A stretch of 64,000 bases of DNA from Pseudomonas purpurea (GTDB lineage: Bacteria > Pseudomonadota > Gammaproteobacteria > Pseudomonadales > Pseudomonadaceae). The notes beneath the pieces were generated by a model, which did no database searches, had not been told where the DNA came from, and saw only the letters and a program-made list of their open reading frames with translations. Below are positions 39,359 to 47,406 of the stretch, piece after piece. Within the stretch, counting starts at the first letter, position 1, and each line of letters starts with the position of its first letter. A program made the position numbers and the translations under genes. The stretch spans positions 3,715,001-3,779,000 of the forward strand of contig NZ_CP150918.1 in the NCBI RefSeq assembly GCF_039908635.1. The letters run 5' to 3'.

Positions 39359-40384
39359 TTAATGCTTGATTCCGGTCGCCAGGCTCCAGTCACCGTATTG
39401 CGTTCGGGAAACCGTGATATCGCAGAAACCGGCCATCGTCAGCAGTTCCCTTACTTCGGTTTCTGACAATTGCTGGCCCTGGGTCCAAAGCAGCATGTTC
39501 GCGTTGTAGGCCGCGACATTATGGGGACCGGTCTTATCCGGATTAAAAAACATCTCATGAAGAATGATGCGTCCACCACTGGGCAGTGCGTCAAAACTCT
39601 TTTTGGCCAGGAACAGGCACTTGTCCACCGGCCAATCATGAAAGATATCACTGTAAAGATGCACATCGGCGGCTGGATAGTCAGACGACCAGATATCTCC
39701 TTTATGGGTTTTGATACGCCCCGACATCTGATATTGCTCGACGAAGGTATCGGCGATATCGCAAACATAGGGAAGATCAAATATCACGGCACTCAGGTCA
39801 GGCCACTTCTCCAGCGCGCAAATAGAATGAACACCCGAGCCACCGCCCACATCCAAAAGGCAGGTATACCCGGACAGATCAATCCGTCCTGACCAGGCCC
39901 GAGCCGGACCTTTGCTTTTACTGTGCATTGCTTTAGTGAAAATTTCGCTATGCAATTGATCCTGCGCATTGTTCTCAAACAGGTCCGTCTCACCGAACAA
40001 CCCGGACTGACCACTGAGCATCGACTCTTTGAAGAAGGCATAAGAGAACGCATCTTCCTTATGGCGAGCAGACTGCAAGACGCCACTGAACGAGGTCTCC
40101 GACTTTCGGGTCAGAAACTCTTGCGCCAAAGACGTCAGGCCATAGCAACTCCCACTCTTCTCCAGCAGCCCCTGGCTGGTGCACATCGCAACAAGCGCCT
40201 GTGCGGCCCGAGGCGCCAGTTCCAATGCCAAGCCGATTTCACCCAGCCTCAGCGCTTTTGCTTCAAGCAGATCAAACAGTTTTACTTCATCCGCAAAAAA
40301 CAATGTGTAGGTATTGATAAACCCAAAGTAGATATCAAAGATCTGCTTATCACTGTGGTGTTCTTTGTGCACGGTACTGTCCAT
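39359..40384 (-). CDS. SAM-dependent O-methyltransferase (methyltransferase_2 type)
   Basis: 341 aa. N-terminal winged-helix dimerisation domain (FADEVKLFDLLEAKALRLGE, LAPRAAQALVAMCTSQGLLE), then the SAM fold: glycine motif CLLDVGGGSGVHSICAL (about 175), VIFDLPYV, and the catalytic His in LYSDIFHDWPVDKC. Such enzymes methylate hydroxyls of small secondary metabolites. It is 18 bases downstream of the phosphatase gene and inside the operon. Confidence 0.9.
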   Translation of the reverse strand: MDSTVHKEHHSDKQIFDIYFGFINTYTLFFADEVKLFDLLEAKALRLGEIGLALELAPRAAQALVAMCTSQGLLEKSGSCYGLTSLAQEFLTRKSETSFSGVLQSARHKEDAFSYAFFKESMLSGQSGLFGETDLFENNAQDQLHSEIFTKAMHSKSKGPARAWSGRIDLSGYTCLLDVGGGSGVHSICALEKWPDLSAVIFDLPYVCDIADTFVEQYQMSGRIKTHKGDIWSSDYPAADVHLYSDIFHDWPVDKCLFLAKKSFDALPSGGRIILHEMFFNPDKTGPHNVAAYNANMLLWTQGQQLSETEVRELLTMAGFCDITVSRTQYGDWSLATGIKH

Positions 40385-40402
40385 GTAAATGCCTATTCCG
40401 TT

Positions 40403-41188
40403 TCAAAAGTGCCGTTGAAGACCATCAACAATGCCATGACAATAGAAACCCTGAACGACACGATCAAACGCTTGCCTGGCCTCCCGCGAAGCGTTGCCCA
40501 CCAGGTAACCGTGTGAACTGGCCTTCAACATCTCGATGTCATTACAACTGTCCCCGAAAGAAATGACCCTGGCGGGGGAAATTTCATGTTTCTTGACGAT
40601 GAAATCGACCCCCTGCTTCTTTCCGCAGCCTGGGTGCATGATTGCAACATCATAGACATTCTCAGGGTCGCCAGCGGCGGCGCTGGCATAGGTGATTGAT
40701 GCCTCGAGGCCAACGTGCAAACAGAGTTTATGGATGTGCTCGATGGCCGTTGCTTCATTGCCATCGGCCTTCAAGTAATACCCCCTGATGCGTTTCTGCT
40801 GGAAGGCCTCCGACTGCAGCGTCAACTCGATCCCCTCTCTCTCGAACAGGGCGTTCAGCCTTATGACCCTCTCAGGAAACGCTCCGCCTCCCTGCAACGG
40901 CCAACCTTCATCCTCCTGAACACTGTCCGGGTGGTTCCAGTACAACTCGGTCCCCAGGCTGGTCAATGCAAAGTCCCAGGGAAAGCCGGGGTATCTCTTC
41001 ATCTTGTCCAGCACCACCGTTTGGCTGTTTCCCGTGGCCCAGCCAAATAACAGGTGGTGCTTGCGCTTCAGTTGATTCAAACAGTCTTCAAGTTTTTCTA
41101 TCCCGGCATCCGCCTCTCGGGACGACAAGACCGGCATAAACGTCTCGTCAAAATCAGAAACTATCAACCATGTGTCTTTGCTCGCCAT
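40403..41188 (-). CDS. HAD-superfamily sugar-phosphate phosphatase (sucrose-phosphatase-like)
   Basis: 261 aa. Motif I DFDETFM (nucleophile Asp about 12, acid Asp 14), motif II in LFGWATGNSQ, and motif IV FGDSCNDIEMLKAS. The C2b cap lies between (YYLKADGNEATAIEHIHKL). This is the sucrose-6-phosphate-phosphatase-like class that includes NtdB, which releases kanosamine from kanosamine 6-phosphate; the resemblance points to a (amino)sugar phosphate. It should strip phosphate from a transketolase-derived intermediate. Six bases after the DUF1349 gene. Confidence 0.85.
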   Translation of the reverse strand: MASKDTWLIVSDFDETFMPVLSSREADAGIEKLEDCLNQLKRKHHLLFGWATGNSQTVVLDKMKRYPGFPWDFALTSLGTELYWNHPDSVQEDEGWPLQGGGAFPERVIRLNALFEREGIELTLQSEAFQQKRIRGYYLKADGNEATAIEHIHKLCLHVGLEASITYASAAAGDPENVYDVAIMHPGCGKKQGVDFIVKKHEISPARVISFGDSCNDIEMLKASSHGYLVGNASREARQAFDRVVQGFYCHGIVDGLQRHF

Positions 41189-41194
41189 ACCTGT

Positions 41195-41818
41195 TCACTC
41201 TCTGATGAGTCCCATGGACTGTGAGGATATTTCAATCCGGGAAAACTCCCCGACCGCCCCCTCGGAAAAGGGCGACTGCACACTGAACCCGACGCGAACT
41301 TCATCTGGACAGTTGCTCACATAGAACGCCCGATGAAAAACAACGACACCCTCAGTGCCTCTCAGGTAACACGAAAACACATCCCCACTTCGCGAAACGA
41401 AAAGCCTCACTGGCCCATCGTTGACCTCAATGCCATTGACTTCATCGCTATAGGGCGATGAATGCACCGATACGATTTTCTGACGGCCGCCATACTCCTC
41501 AACACCAAACTTCAGCTTATGCAGCCCGACTTCAATGAAGAGCCCTGCGGCATCAAACTTGGCCAGGCTGAACAACTTGATGTCAGCTCCCAGGGCAAAC
41601 TCTCCTGCCACGGACGTGAGTAAGGTGCCCAGGCTATCCACTGTGTGCAGCCCTGGAATGTTGAACGAGTCGCTACGGGGTTCGCTTTGCATTTTCAAAA
41701 CCGGTTCCACGTAACGGATCTGCGCGCAATGCTCGGCACCGAACACGCGATCACCGATCCTCAGTACGGTGTTCGGGCTTTCCTGCAAAAAAGGCGTGTG
41801 GCCGGCGGTGTCATCCAT
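41195..41818 (-). CDS. DUF1349 concanavalin-like protein
   Basis: 207 aa. The central part follows the DUF1349 pattern of a concanavalin-type beta sandwich: FALGADIKLFSLAKFDAAGL, FIEVGLHKLKFGVEE, VSVHSSPYSDEVNGIEV, PVRLFVSRSGDVFSCYL and VRVGFSVQSPFSEGAVGEFS. The family may bind carbohydrates, but its function is not established. No signal peptide. The ATG overlaps the SDR gene's end by 8 bases, so it is coupled to the pathway. Possible roles are sugar-intermediate isomerase, cyclase or binding protein. Confidence 0.75.
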   Translation of the reverse strand: MDDTAGHTPFLQESPNTVLRIGDRVFGAEHCAQIRYVEPVLKMQSEPRSDSFNIPGLHTVDSLGTLLTSVAGEFALGADIKLFSLAKFDAAGLFIEVGLHKLKFGVEEYGGRQKIVSVHSSPYSDEVNGIEVNDGPVRLFVSRSGDVFSCYLRGTEGVVVFHRAFYVSNCPDEVRVGFSVQSPFSEGAVGEFSRIEISSQSMGLIRE

Positions 41819-42656
41819 AGAGGTTCATTCCGCCATCGACCGACAGGGATTGCGCCGTGATGTCTTCGTTCTCAAGGACCGCCAGACAGAACCGGGCAAT
41901 GTTTTCTGCGGTCTGCGTACGGCCCAACGGGATCAGACCTTCCATACGAGCCCACAAGTCATCCATCGATTCGTTGGGCTCGATGAGGCGGTTCTCCAGG
42001 TACTTCCACATATTGGTTTTTACAATGCCGGGGCAAACGCAGTTGACCCGAATATTGTGAGTGGCCAACTCCAGTGCCAGGGCGCCAGAAAAACCCTGCA
42101 ACCCCGCTTTCGCGGCGCAGTAAGACGATATTCCAGGAAACGCGATTTTTGCGGCAATGGAACTGATGTTCAGGATCGCACCGCCCTTGCCTCTTTGTAT
42201 CAATGCGCGGGCAACTTCACGCGACGTCAGGTAAGGCGCTGTCAGGTTGGTTTGCACGATGGCGTCAAACTCGCCCAGCGATGATTCAACCGTGTTGATC
42301 AGATGGCTGCTGCCAATGGCATTGACCAGCCCGTAAAAGTGTTCCGACTCATGGACAACGCCACCTACGGCCTCTATGACCTGGGCTTCAGACGTTGCGT
42401 CGACCGCTATGGCCTTGACCGAAAGCCCTTGTGCCACAAGATCCGCCGCTAGTTGACGCGCCGCCTGATAACCACTGACATCCTGACTCTGATAGTGGTT
42501 GATTGCATTGGGTGTCCGGTCAGTATCAAAGATGTAGACATGAACATTTTCTTTGGCCAGTACTTCAACAATCGCGGCACCGATACCTCGAGCGCCACCC
42601 ACCACGATCATTGTTTTACCGGACAATTTGCCTTGCGCTCTAGTTCCCTGCGTCAT
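41811..42656 (-). CDS. Short-chain dehydrogenase/reductase
   Basis: 281 aa, classical SDR: cofactor site MIVVGGARGIGAAIVEVLAK, NAG-type motif VNAIGSS, catalytic Ser in LNISSIAAKIAFPG, Tyr and Lys in SSYCAAKAGLQ, and the C-terminal QSLSVDGGMNLYG. Asp after the second strand (IFDTD) favours NAD over NADP. Likely oxidises or reduces a carbonyl on the pathway intermediate. Lies 81 bases after the transketolase gene. Confidence 0.9.
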   Translation of the reverse strand: MTQGTRAQGKLSGKTMIVVGGARGIGAAIVEVLAKENVHVYIFDTDRTPNAINHYQSQDVSGYQAARQLAADLVAQGLSVKAIAVDATSEAQVIEAVGGVVHESEHFYGLVNAIGSSHLINTVESSLGEFDAIVQTNLTAPYLTSREVARALIQRGKGGAILNISSIAAKIAFPGISSYCAAKAGLQGFSGALALELATHNIRVNCVCPGIVKTNMWKYLENRLIEPNESMDDLWARMEGLIPLGRTQTAENIARFCLAVLENEDITAQSLSVDGGMNLYG

Positions 42657-42737
42657 AAACCACTACTCCTGAACCCATAGAAAGCCTGCCGAACCCTGTA
42701 CAGGGTCCAGAACACCAATAAATAGTTGAGACTGCGT

Positions 42738-44540
42738 TTAAACGTGTGAAGTCTGATTAACCAATGCACACGGCGGGTCAGCCAACAATGCGCCAAGTTT
42801 GCGAGGTGCGACGTCGGCCTGGAAAGTCTCGATGGTCGGCCATTCATAGGCATCACTGAAGACTTTACGCACTCGAACCAGCAAACTGGACTCAATGTAT
42901 TCAGCCAAGTTAAAGCGACCGCCGTTATGTTCTACGACAATAATCTCGTCACAGTTGCTCAGCATCTCTTTAGCCAGCTCCAGATCCGGCCGAACGGACA
43001 GGAACCGGATATGCGTGCATCTTTTCGATGTGGCTACCTGAAAGGCTTCATACGCCATCGACTCCGATGACACTATCAATGAACCTGCGGCAAACTCAGG
43101 CTGAAAGATATAAATATCTTTAGACAGTTTCTGGTACTTCTCCCTCAGGGCAAACACTCTTTCCATGGACTGGTCGTACATTAGATACAGACCATTCCCG
43201 CCCTGCGCTTTCTGCCGACTGATACAGGCCAACAGATCGAGAGGGTCTGTAAGCTCGTACACGGTCTCTTCCGTCAGCAAGCTGAACACGGTTGACACAT
43301 ACGTAGCGCCGCCCCACACACCATTTTTCCGAGCGGCAATGACGTGCAAGTTACGACAGGCAATCAAAGCAGAGTGCAGTACATCGATCGCATTGAGGTA
43401 ATACTTGTCATCGGTCAGGACGAACTTCAGTTCGTCATCCGGACAACCCATCGCGGCGGTCAGCAACGCTGACTCGGCCAGGCCGGTGTTGCAATAACCG
43501 GGTAATGACTTCAGGCCAAACCGGGCGGCCAGGTCCGCGGTGAAGACATGAACCGGTACCCCGGACCGAACTTCTTCGATGATCTCGGCCGTCCGACTGC
43601 AACTGGTGGCTTTCCTGAGATCGCTCTTTTGCTGATCGTCGGTTGACGTCATCAGACTCAAATGGCTGGCACGCTTGAAGGAATGAACGCCTTTTTCGGT
43701 ATGGCAGACGATCGCGGTAGACCGATGCTCCTTCTCTGCCTGGCGAATACGCTCACTGATTGCCTGGGTGTCGTGCCCATCCACTTCATAAACATCAGAA
43801 AAGTAGGCAGACAAATACTCCGGCTTCAACCTCCCGGGGAGGGGGTCTATACCTCTGCCATTGTTGTCCACTATCAACGTCAGGTTGTTGACCTGCAGTT
43901 CGCCCACCAGGCGTATCGCCTCGAAAGACACCCCTTCGTTCAACTCACCATCACCCGCCACACAGATGACGCGTGCATCCCGGTTGGCATTCGCCCGACC
44001 CAACGCAATGCCAACCCCCTCACCCAGGCTATGCCGCATGCTATAGGCAAAACCGTAGTGTTTATTGACAACGGCCGGCACCTTATCGTGAACCGCGGCC
44101 AGAAAGGCCAAAGGCATACCGTTAAGCACATGACGATAAGCATAAAACAACGGCGCAATATGCCCCCTGCCAATCACCAGGTTCTGATTGGCCACACCGG
44201 CTTCATTGCAGTGCTCCAATGCGAACAATGCTTCAGCAATGTTCAGTGACGACAAGCAAGATGCCAGGGTTCCGTAACCGGCAATTTCATGAATCCGATC
44301 CAGGCACACGCTTACGTCTGAATAGAAGGGCGTAAATTGCCTGGCAATGGCTACCGCCAGTTCGTTGATCGTCTGGTACTTCGACGATTCGGCGATACCG
44401 ACTTCAACTTCCTCACAGGCACGCACATATTCATCGGCCGTCAGGTACGCCTTGCGTTTATGTAAACATTGGCGAATGTCGTACAACGGTTCCAACAGGC
44501 TGGCAACTGGCTCGAGGTCATAACTGATTAATTGATTCAT
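42738..44540 (-). CDS. Single-chain transketolase-like enzyme
   Basis: 600 aa joining what are often two subunits. The N-terminal TPP domain has IGRGHIAPLFYAYRHVLNG (cofactor His), SLGEGVGIALG and the thiamine diphosphate motif GDGELNEG with a downstream NN (TLIVDNNGRG). The Pyr and C-terminal domains follow (SGVPVHVFTADLAARFG, IDVLHSALIACRNLHVIAA, RFLSVRPDLELAKEML). It is shorter and divergent from housekeeping TktA, suggesting a special ketol transfer or DXS-like reaction in this pathway. Its start overlaps the aminotransferase gene by 23 bases. Confidence 0.88.
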   Translation of the reverse strand: MNQLISYDLEPVASLLEPLYDIRQCLHKRKAYLTADEYVRACEEVEVGIAESSKYQTINELAVAIARQFTPFYSDVSVCLDRIHEIAGYGTLASCLSSLNIAEALFALEHCNEAGVANQNLVIGRGHIAPLFYAYRHVLNGMPLAFLAAVHDKVPAVVNKHYGFAYSMRHSLGEGVGIALGRANANRDARVICVAGDGELNEGVSFEAIRLVGELQVNNLTLIVDNNGRGIDPLPGRLKPEYLSAYFSDVYEVDGHDTQAISERIRQAEKEHRSTAIVCHTEKGVHSFKRASHLSLMTSTDDQQKSDLRKATSCSRTAEIIEEVRSGVPVHVFTADLAARFGLKSLPGYCNTGLAESALLTAAMGCPDDELKFVLTDDKYYLNAIDVLHSALIACRNLHVIAARKNGVWGGATYVSTVFSLLTEETVYELTDPLDLLACISRQKAQGGNGLYLMYDQSMERVFALREKYQKLSKDIYIFQPEFAAGSLIVSSESMAYEAFQVATSKRCTHIRFLSVRPDLELAKEMLSNCDEIIVVEHNGGRFNLAEYIESSLLVRVRKVFSDAYEWPTIETFQADVAPRKLGALLADPPCALVNQTSHV

Positions 44541-45756
44541 TTAACACCTCGAACACGTCACTTAGGGTTTCTTCTGACATGATGTATGCGGGTGCAAGGC
44601 AAGCCCAATCTTCCTCACCTCGAATAATCAACTTCCTTTCAAAGCAGCGCTCTCCCAACTTCTTGCCTGCCGTTTCCCCAAGACTTGAATCCAGGGTTAT
44701 GCCGATCAGTAAACCGTGGGATTCAATCCGGGCGATACGCTCGTTCCCGGCAATTTCTTCACACAACGCCTGGGTCTTTGTGATGAGTTTTTGCACCTGC
44801 CCTGCGGCCTCTATCTGCTCCAGCACGCGCATCGATGCATTGATTGCCGCAATCGAAACCGGGTTACTTGCATAGGTATGCGAGTATGAAAACGGGATCC
44901 AGGGCTCTGGTTTGTCAAACACCGAGGCAATCTTATGGGAGGTCACCATGGCGGATGCCGGGTAATAACCACCGCTGATGCCTTTACCGAGCGCTACGAT
45001 GTCGGCCGAAACCCCAAACTGATGGGTGTTCAAAAACTCGCCGGTGCGAGAAGCACCCGTGACGATTTCATCGGTAATCATCACGATATCGTAACGGTCG
45101 CACAGCTCACGAATACCAACCAGGTAATCGCGGGGCGTTTGCCGCATGCCTTTCAAATGGTTGACGGGTTCGAAAATAATGCAAGCAATCTGCTCTGCGC
45201 CATAGTGAAGAATAATGTTCTCCACATCCGACACGCTGTGCATTTCCAATGCCTGACCTTCGTGAACGACAGGGAATGGCGGATTGATCCGAATGGTGTC
45301 GTAACCACTGCAACGCAGATCCTTGAAGTCGTTCCTGCCGGTAATACTGTGGGCCCCCAAAGTGGCGCCATGATAGGAGTGTTTGCGGCAGATCACTTTC
45401 TTCTTGAATGTATTGCCTTTGCGCTGGTGATACTCCAGGGCCATGGCAATTGACGACTCGATGGCTTCCGAGCCGCTGTTGACATACAACAGGCCCCCAT
45501 CTTCCATCTTGGCGCGCTTGAGCAACAGTTCCGAAGTTTCAAACAGCTCCGACGAGTAGAAGTGATCCTTGGGGTGGAAGGGCAGATCCGCCAACGTCTT
45601 GGAAATATGCTGTTTGATGGGATCGCACGAATACCCGAACGGTACGTTGAACATGCCCGAAATCGCATCCGTGTAGATGCCACCCTGCGCATGAACACTG
45701 ACATCTTTGACAGAGCCGACAATCTGATCTTTCACGCGTGACTGATAGAGAAACAT
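44518..45756 (-). CDS. Class III PLP-dependent aminotransferase
   Basis: 412 aa. Class III landmarks: YVNSGSEAIESSIAMAL, KVICRKHSYHGATLGAHSIT, ACIIFEPVNHLKGM, the DE pair in VMITDEIVTGASRTGEF (about 229) and the PLP Lys in IVALGKGISGGYYPASAM (about 258). The family mostly transfers amino groups to terminal aldehydes or to sugar ketones. It follows the acetyltransferase by 20 bases and overlaps the transketolase start, so the two are probably consecutive steps. Confidence 0.9.
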   Translation of the reverse strand: MFLYQSRVKDQIVGSVKDVSVHAQGGIYTDAISGMFNVPFGYSCDPIKQHISKTLADLPFHPKDHFYSSELFETSELLLKRAKMEDGGLLYVNSGSEAIESSIAMALEYHQRKGNTFKKKVICRKHSYHGATLGAHSITGRNDFKDLRCSGYDTIRINPPFPVVHEGQALEMHSVSDVENIILHYGAEQIACIIFEPVNHLKGMRQTPRDYLVGIRELCDRYDIVMITDEIVTGASRTGEFLNTHQFGVSADIVALGKGISGGYYPASAMVTSHKIASVFDKPEPWIPFSYSHTYASNPVSIAAINASMRVLEQIEAAGQVQKLITKTQALCEEIAGNERIARIESHGLLIGITLDSSLGETAGKKLGERCFERKLIIRGEEDWACLAPAYIMSEETLSDVFEVLNESINQL

Positions 45757-45776
45757 GCCTTTTAGCCTTCTATTAA

Positions 45777-46295
45777 TTAGATCGGATAAACCTGAGCGCC
45801 GGCGCCCAGTACTTTACTGTGTGGCGGCACCGACTTTGCGACGACAGCACCCGCACCAATGATTGAGCCCCTGCCCACGGTAACGCCCGGCAAGATTGTT
45901 GCGCCGCCACCAATCCAGACATCATCTTCAATGACCACTGGCGCACCTGACTCGATATAACGGCGCCGCTGTTCAAGGTCCTTGGCATGGTTAGAGGTGT
46001 AAATACCGACATGGGGCCCGATAAAAACACGGTTCCCGATATTGATTTCAAACGCATCCAGGAAAACCCCATTGGCATTAATGAAGACACCCTCACCAAT
46101 GTTTATGTTCGAACCAAACTCGCAAAACAAACTGCCCCACTGCTCAAATCCCTCCCCCACCGACCCGAACAGGAGTTTATAAAGCGGCTCCCGATCATCA
46201 GGGCTGCTGCTGATGGAGGAACACAAGGCACGCGCTATACGTCTACGGGCAACCAAGGCAGGTTCTGCCGCGTTGAATGTAATGAACTCACGCAT
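45777..46295 (-). CDS. Hexapeptide-repeat acetyltransferase (maltose/NodL type)
   Basis: 172 aa. A short N-terminal helical cap, then left-handed beta-helix repeats: NINIGEGVFINANGVFLDA, IGNRVFIGPHVGIYTSNHA (catalytic His), VVIEDDVWIGGGATILPGV and RGSIIGAGAVVAKSVPP. This is the MAT/NodL/GAT group that O- or N-acetylates sugars with acetyl-CoA. The 50-aa protein gene ends 8 bases upstream; its stop lies in a run of G that is this gene's ribosome site, implying coupled translation. Confidence 0.9.
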   Translation of the reverse strand: MREFITFNAAEPALVARRRIARALCSSISSSPDDREPLYKLLFGSVGEGFEQWGSLFCEFGSNINIGEGVFINANGVFLDAFEINIGNRVFIGPHVGIYTSNHAKDLEQRRRYIESGAPVVIEDDVWIGGGATILPGVTVGRGSIIGAGAVVAKSVPPHSKVLGAGAQVYPI

Positions 46296-46303
46296 ACGCC
46301 CCC

Positions 46304-46456
46304 CTATACGCCACTGTTGTTATAGAGCACGTTAACGCCATGCTGCTCAGCGAAGAAGCACAGGCAGACTAAACAGCCATTACCACTTCCGCGCTTGTAA
46401 CCACCCTCAATAGTTGAAGCCCACACTTCCCCCACAGCCTGATTCCTTTCAGTCAT
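46304..46456 (-). CDS. Small 50-aa protein heading the biosynthetic operon
   Basis: Read directly from the reverse strand: ATG at 46456-46454, TAG at 46306-46304, 50 residues starting MTERNQAVGEVWASTIEGGY and ending VLYNNSGV. A GGGGGTGG ribosome site precedes the ATG by 2-3 bases. It carries a Cys cluster (NGCLVCLCFF) and a Gly/Ser-rich middle (KRGSGNG). I recognise no family. It could be a carrier or scaffold peptide, a precursor peptide, a leader peptide controlling translation of the operon, or a remnant of a larger gene. Tight coupling to the acetyltransferase argues that it is translated. Confidence 0.55.
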   Translation of the reverse strand: MTERNQAVGEVWASTIEGGYKRGSGNGCLVCLCFFAEQHGVNVLYNNSGV

Positions 46457-46682
46457 AACCACCCCCACCCACTATTTAATTTTTAAATCAACTTCAACAC
46501 TCACTACTTGAGCCAGCAAGAATCTAGTCTGCTCTTTAAAAAACACAAGCAACACAAATGACCGTTCGTCGGATTCGATAAACCATCAACATACAACATC
46601 AACACCCGTCAAAAAATAGCGGATCAGATACACTATTTAGAGATCAGACGACCTGCTTTTTACGGACAGCGACACCCCCGCT

Positions 46683-46699
46683 ACTATGTACAACATAGT
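46683..46699. promoter_or_regulatory. 7-bp palindrome near the predicted transcript start
   Basis: ACTATGT and ACATAGT around ACA. It lies just downstream of the predicted start, where it could be an operator or a 5' hairpin. Confidence 0.3.
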
Positions 46700-46744
46700 T
46701 AAAACACACACTTAGCAACCCGTACTTACAGCGCATACAGAATA

Positions 46745-46766
46745 CAACTACCAAATCTGGTAGTTG
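46745..46766 (-). promoter_or_regulatory. lux-box-like palindrome (LuxR/AHL quorum-sensing site)
   Basis: Perfect 9-bp arms CAACTACCA and TGGTAGTTG around AATC. The core ACTACCA-N4-TGGTAGT closely resembles the lux boxes bound by PhzR-, MupR- and PpuR-type regulators of Pseudomonas. It overlaps a possible -35 region for the operon on the minus strand. No luxR or luxI gene is in the window, so the regulator would be encoded elsewhere. Confidence 0.65.
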
Positions 46767-46964
46767 CAAAATCCACCACGCATAAAAGAAAGAAAGAACG
46801 CAGGCGCAATAGTAACTAATCATTACCCACCACGAACAACTCACCGCCAATACACTTAAACTTCAACCCAGACACGCCCGATATTAAATGACAGAATCTT
46901 TACACTTTTTATTCTTCAAACTCCCTGACCTGTAGACTCTCGCCATCAAGTCCGGGAATCTCTG

Positions 46965-47333
46965 GTGACGAAGCGACGCGAACTCACCGAGGCCTCCCGG
47001 GACAGGCGTGCTGAACGCCCCTCCATCACCCACATTGACGCCATCATGACCATGGAAAAACTGGAACACGATTACCCGGGCGATGCCGAGTGGCAGTCGC
47101 TGGTCGCACTGTATGAGCAGGACTATCTAGACGAACACGCGAGAGCGTTGGCCAGGTTGCTGGGCAATCATCTGGACATGGCCGTGATCATTTATGGAAA
47201 ACGCGGGCGAGAGGAAGGGCTGTGGTGGATCGAACAGTCGGTGCCGGCTCTGGATGACTTGAGGCCTGTTGACTGCCTCGTGAAGCCGCATCTGATCAGG
47301 CGCCTGAGGAGTGCGCTGATGCGCATGCCCTGA
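46965..47333 (+). CDS. Small protein with possible ParS/MbcA-type (DUF2384-like) domain
   Basis: 122 aa from GTG 46965 (MTKRRELTEASRDRRAERPS); internal Mets around residue 28-30 are possible starts (MTMEKLEHDYPGDAEW). The C-terminal part, LWWIEQSVPALDDLRPVDCLVKPHLIRRLR, follows the pattern of the toxin-binding domain of Xre/MbcA/ParS antitoxins. There is no neighbouring RES-type toxin and the N-terminal helix-turn-helix is not clear. The call is tentative. Confidence 0.5.
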   Translation: MTKRRELTEASRDRRAERPSITHIDAIMTMEKLEHDYPGDAEWQSLVALYEQDYLDEHARALARLLGNHLDMAVIIYGKRGREEGLWWIEQSVPALDDLRPVDCLVKPHLIRRLRSALMRMP

Positions 47334-47370
47334 GGTTGACCCTCGGTCGGGTAACGGAAAACAGCCTGAC

Positions 47371-47396
47371 GCCCCCGTGACACCTGTCACGGGGGC
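47371..47396. terminator. Bidirectional terminator after tpsA and the ParS-like gene
   Basis: Perfect 11-bp arms GCCCCCGTGAC and GTCACGGGGGC with loop ACCT, between two converging stops. Confidence 0.8.
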
Positions 47397-47406
47397 GCCA
47401 CGGTGC

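Larger units (their letters stand above)
46457..46964. other. AT-rich leader and promoter region of the biosynthetic operon
   Basis: 508 bases, clearly richer in A and T than the rest of the window, with no gene I can support. It contains the lux-box-like palindrome at 46745-46766 and a smaller palindrome at 46683-46699. Downstream of the lux box on the minus strand TAGTTG (46750-46745), 16 bases and TAAGTA (46728-46723) could act as -35 and -10, giving a leader of about 260 bases before the 50-aa gene. A 68-residue open frame at 46644-46850 has no ribosome site or protein-like start. Confidence 0.5.

Noticed and set aside
46304..46456. LysW-type amino-group carrier protein
   Set aside because: Size and enzyme neighbours fit, but the peptide lacks the zinc-ribbon CxxC pairs and the acidic EDWGE C-terminus, and no ArgB/ArgC/LysX-like genes are present.
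46644..46850. 68-residue hydrophobic, Cys/Trp-rich open frame in the operon leader
   Set aside because: No ribosome site; it spans the lux box and promoter, and AT-rich sequence often gives such hydrophobic frames.
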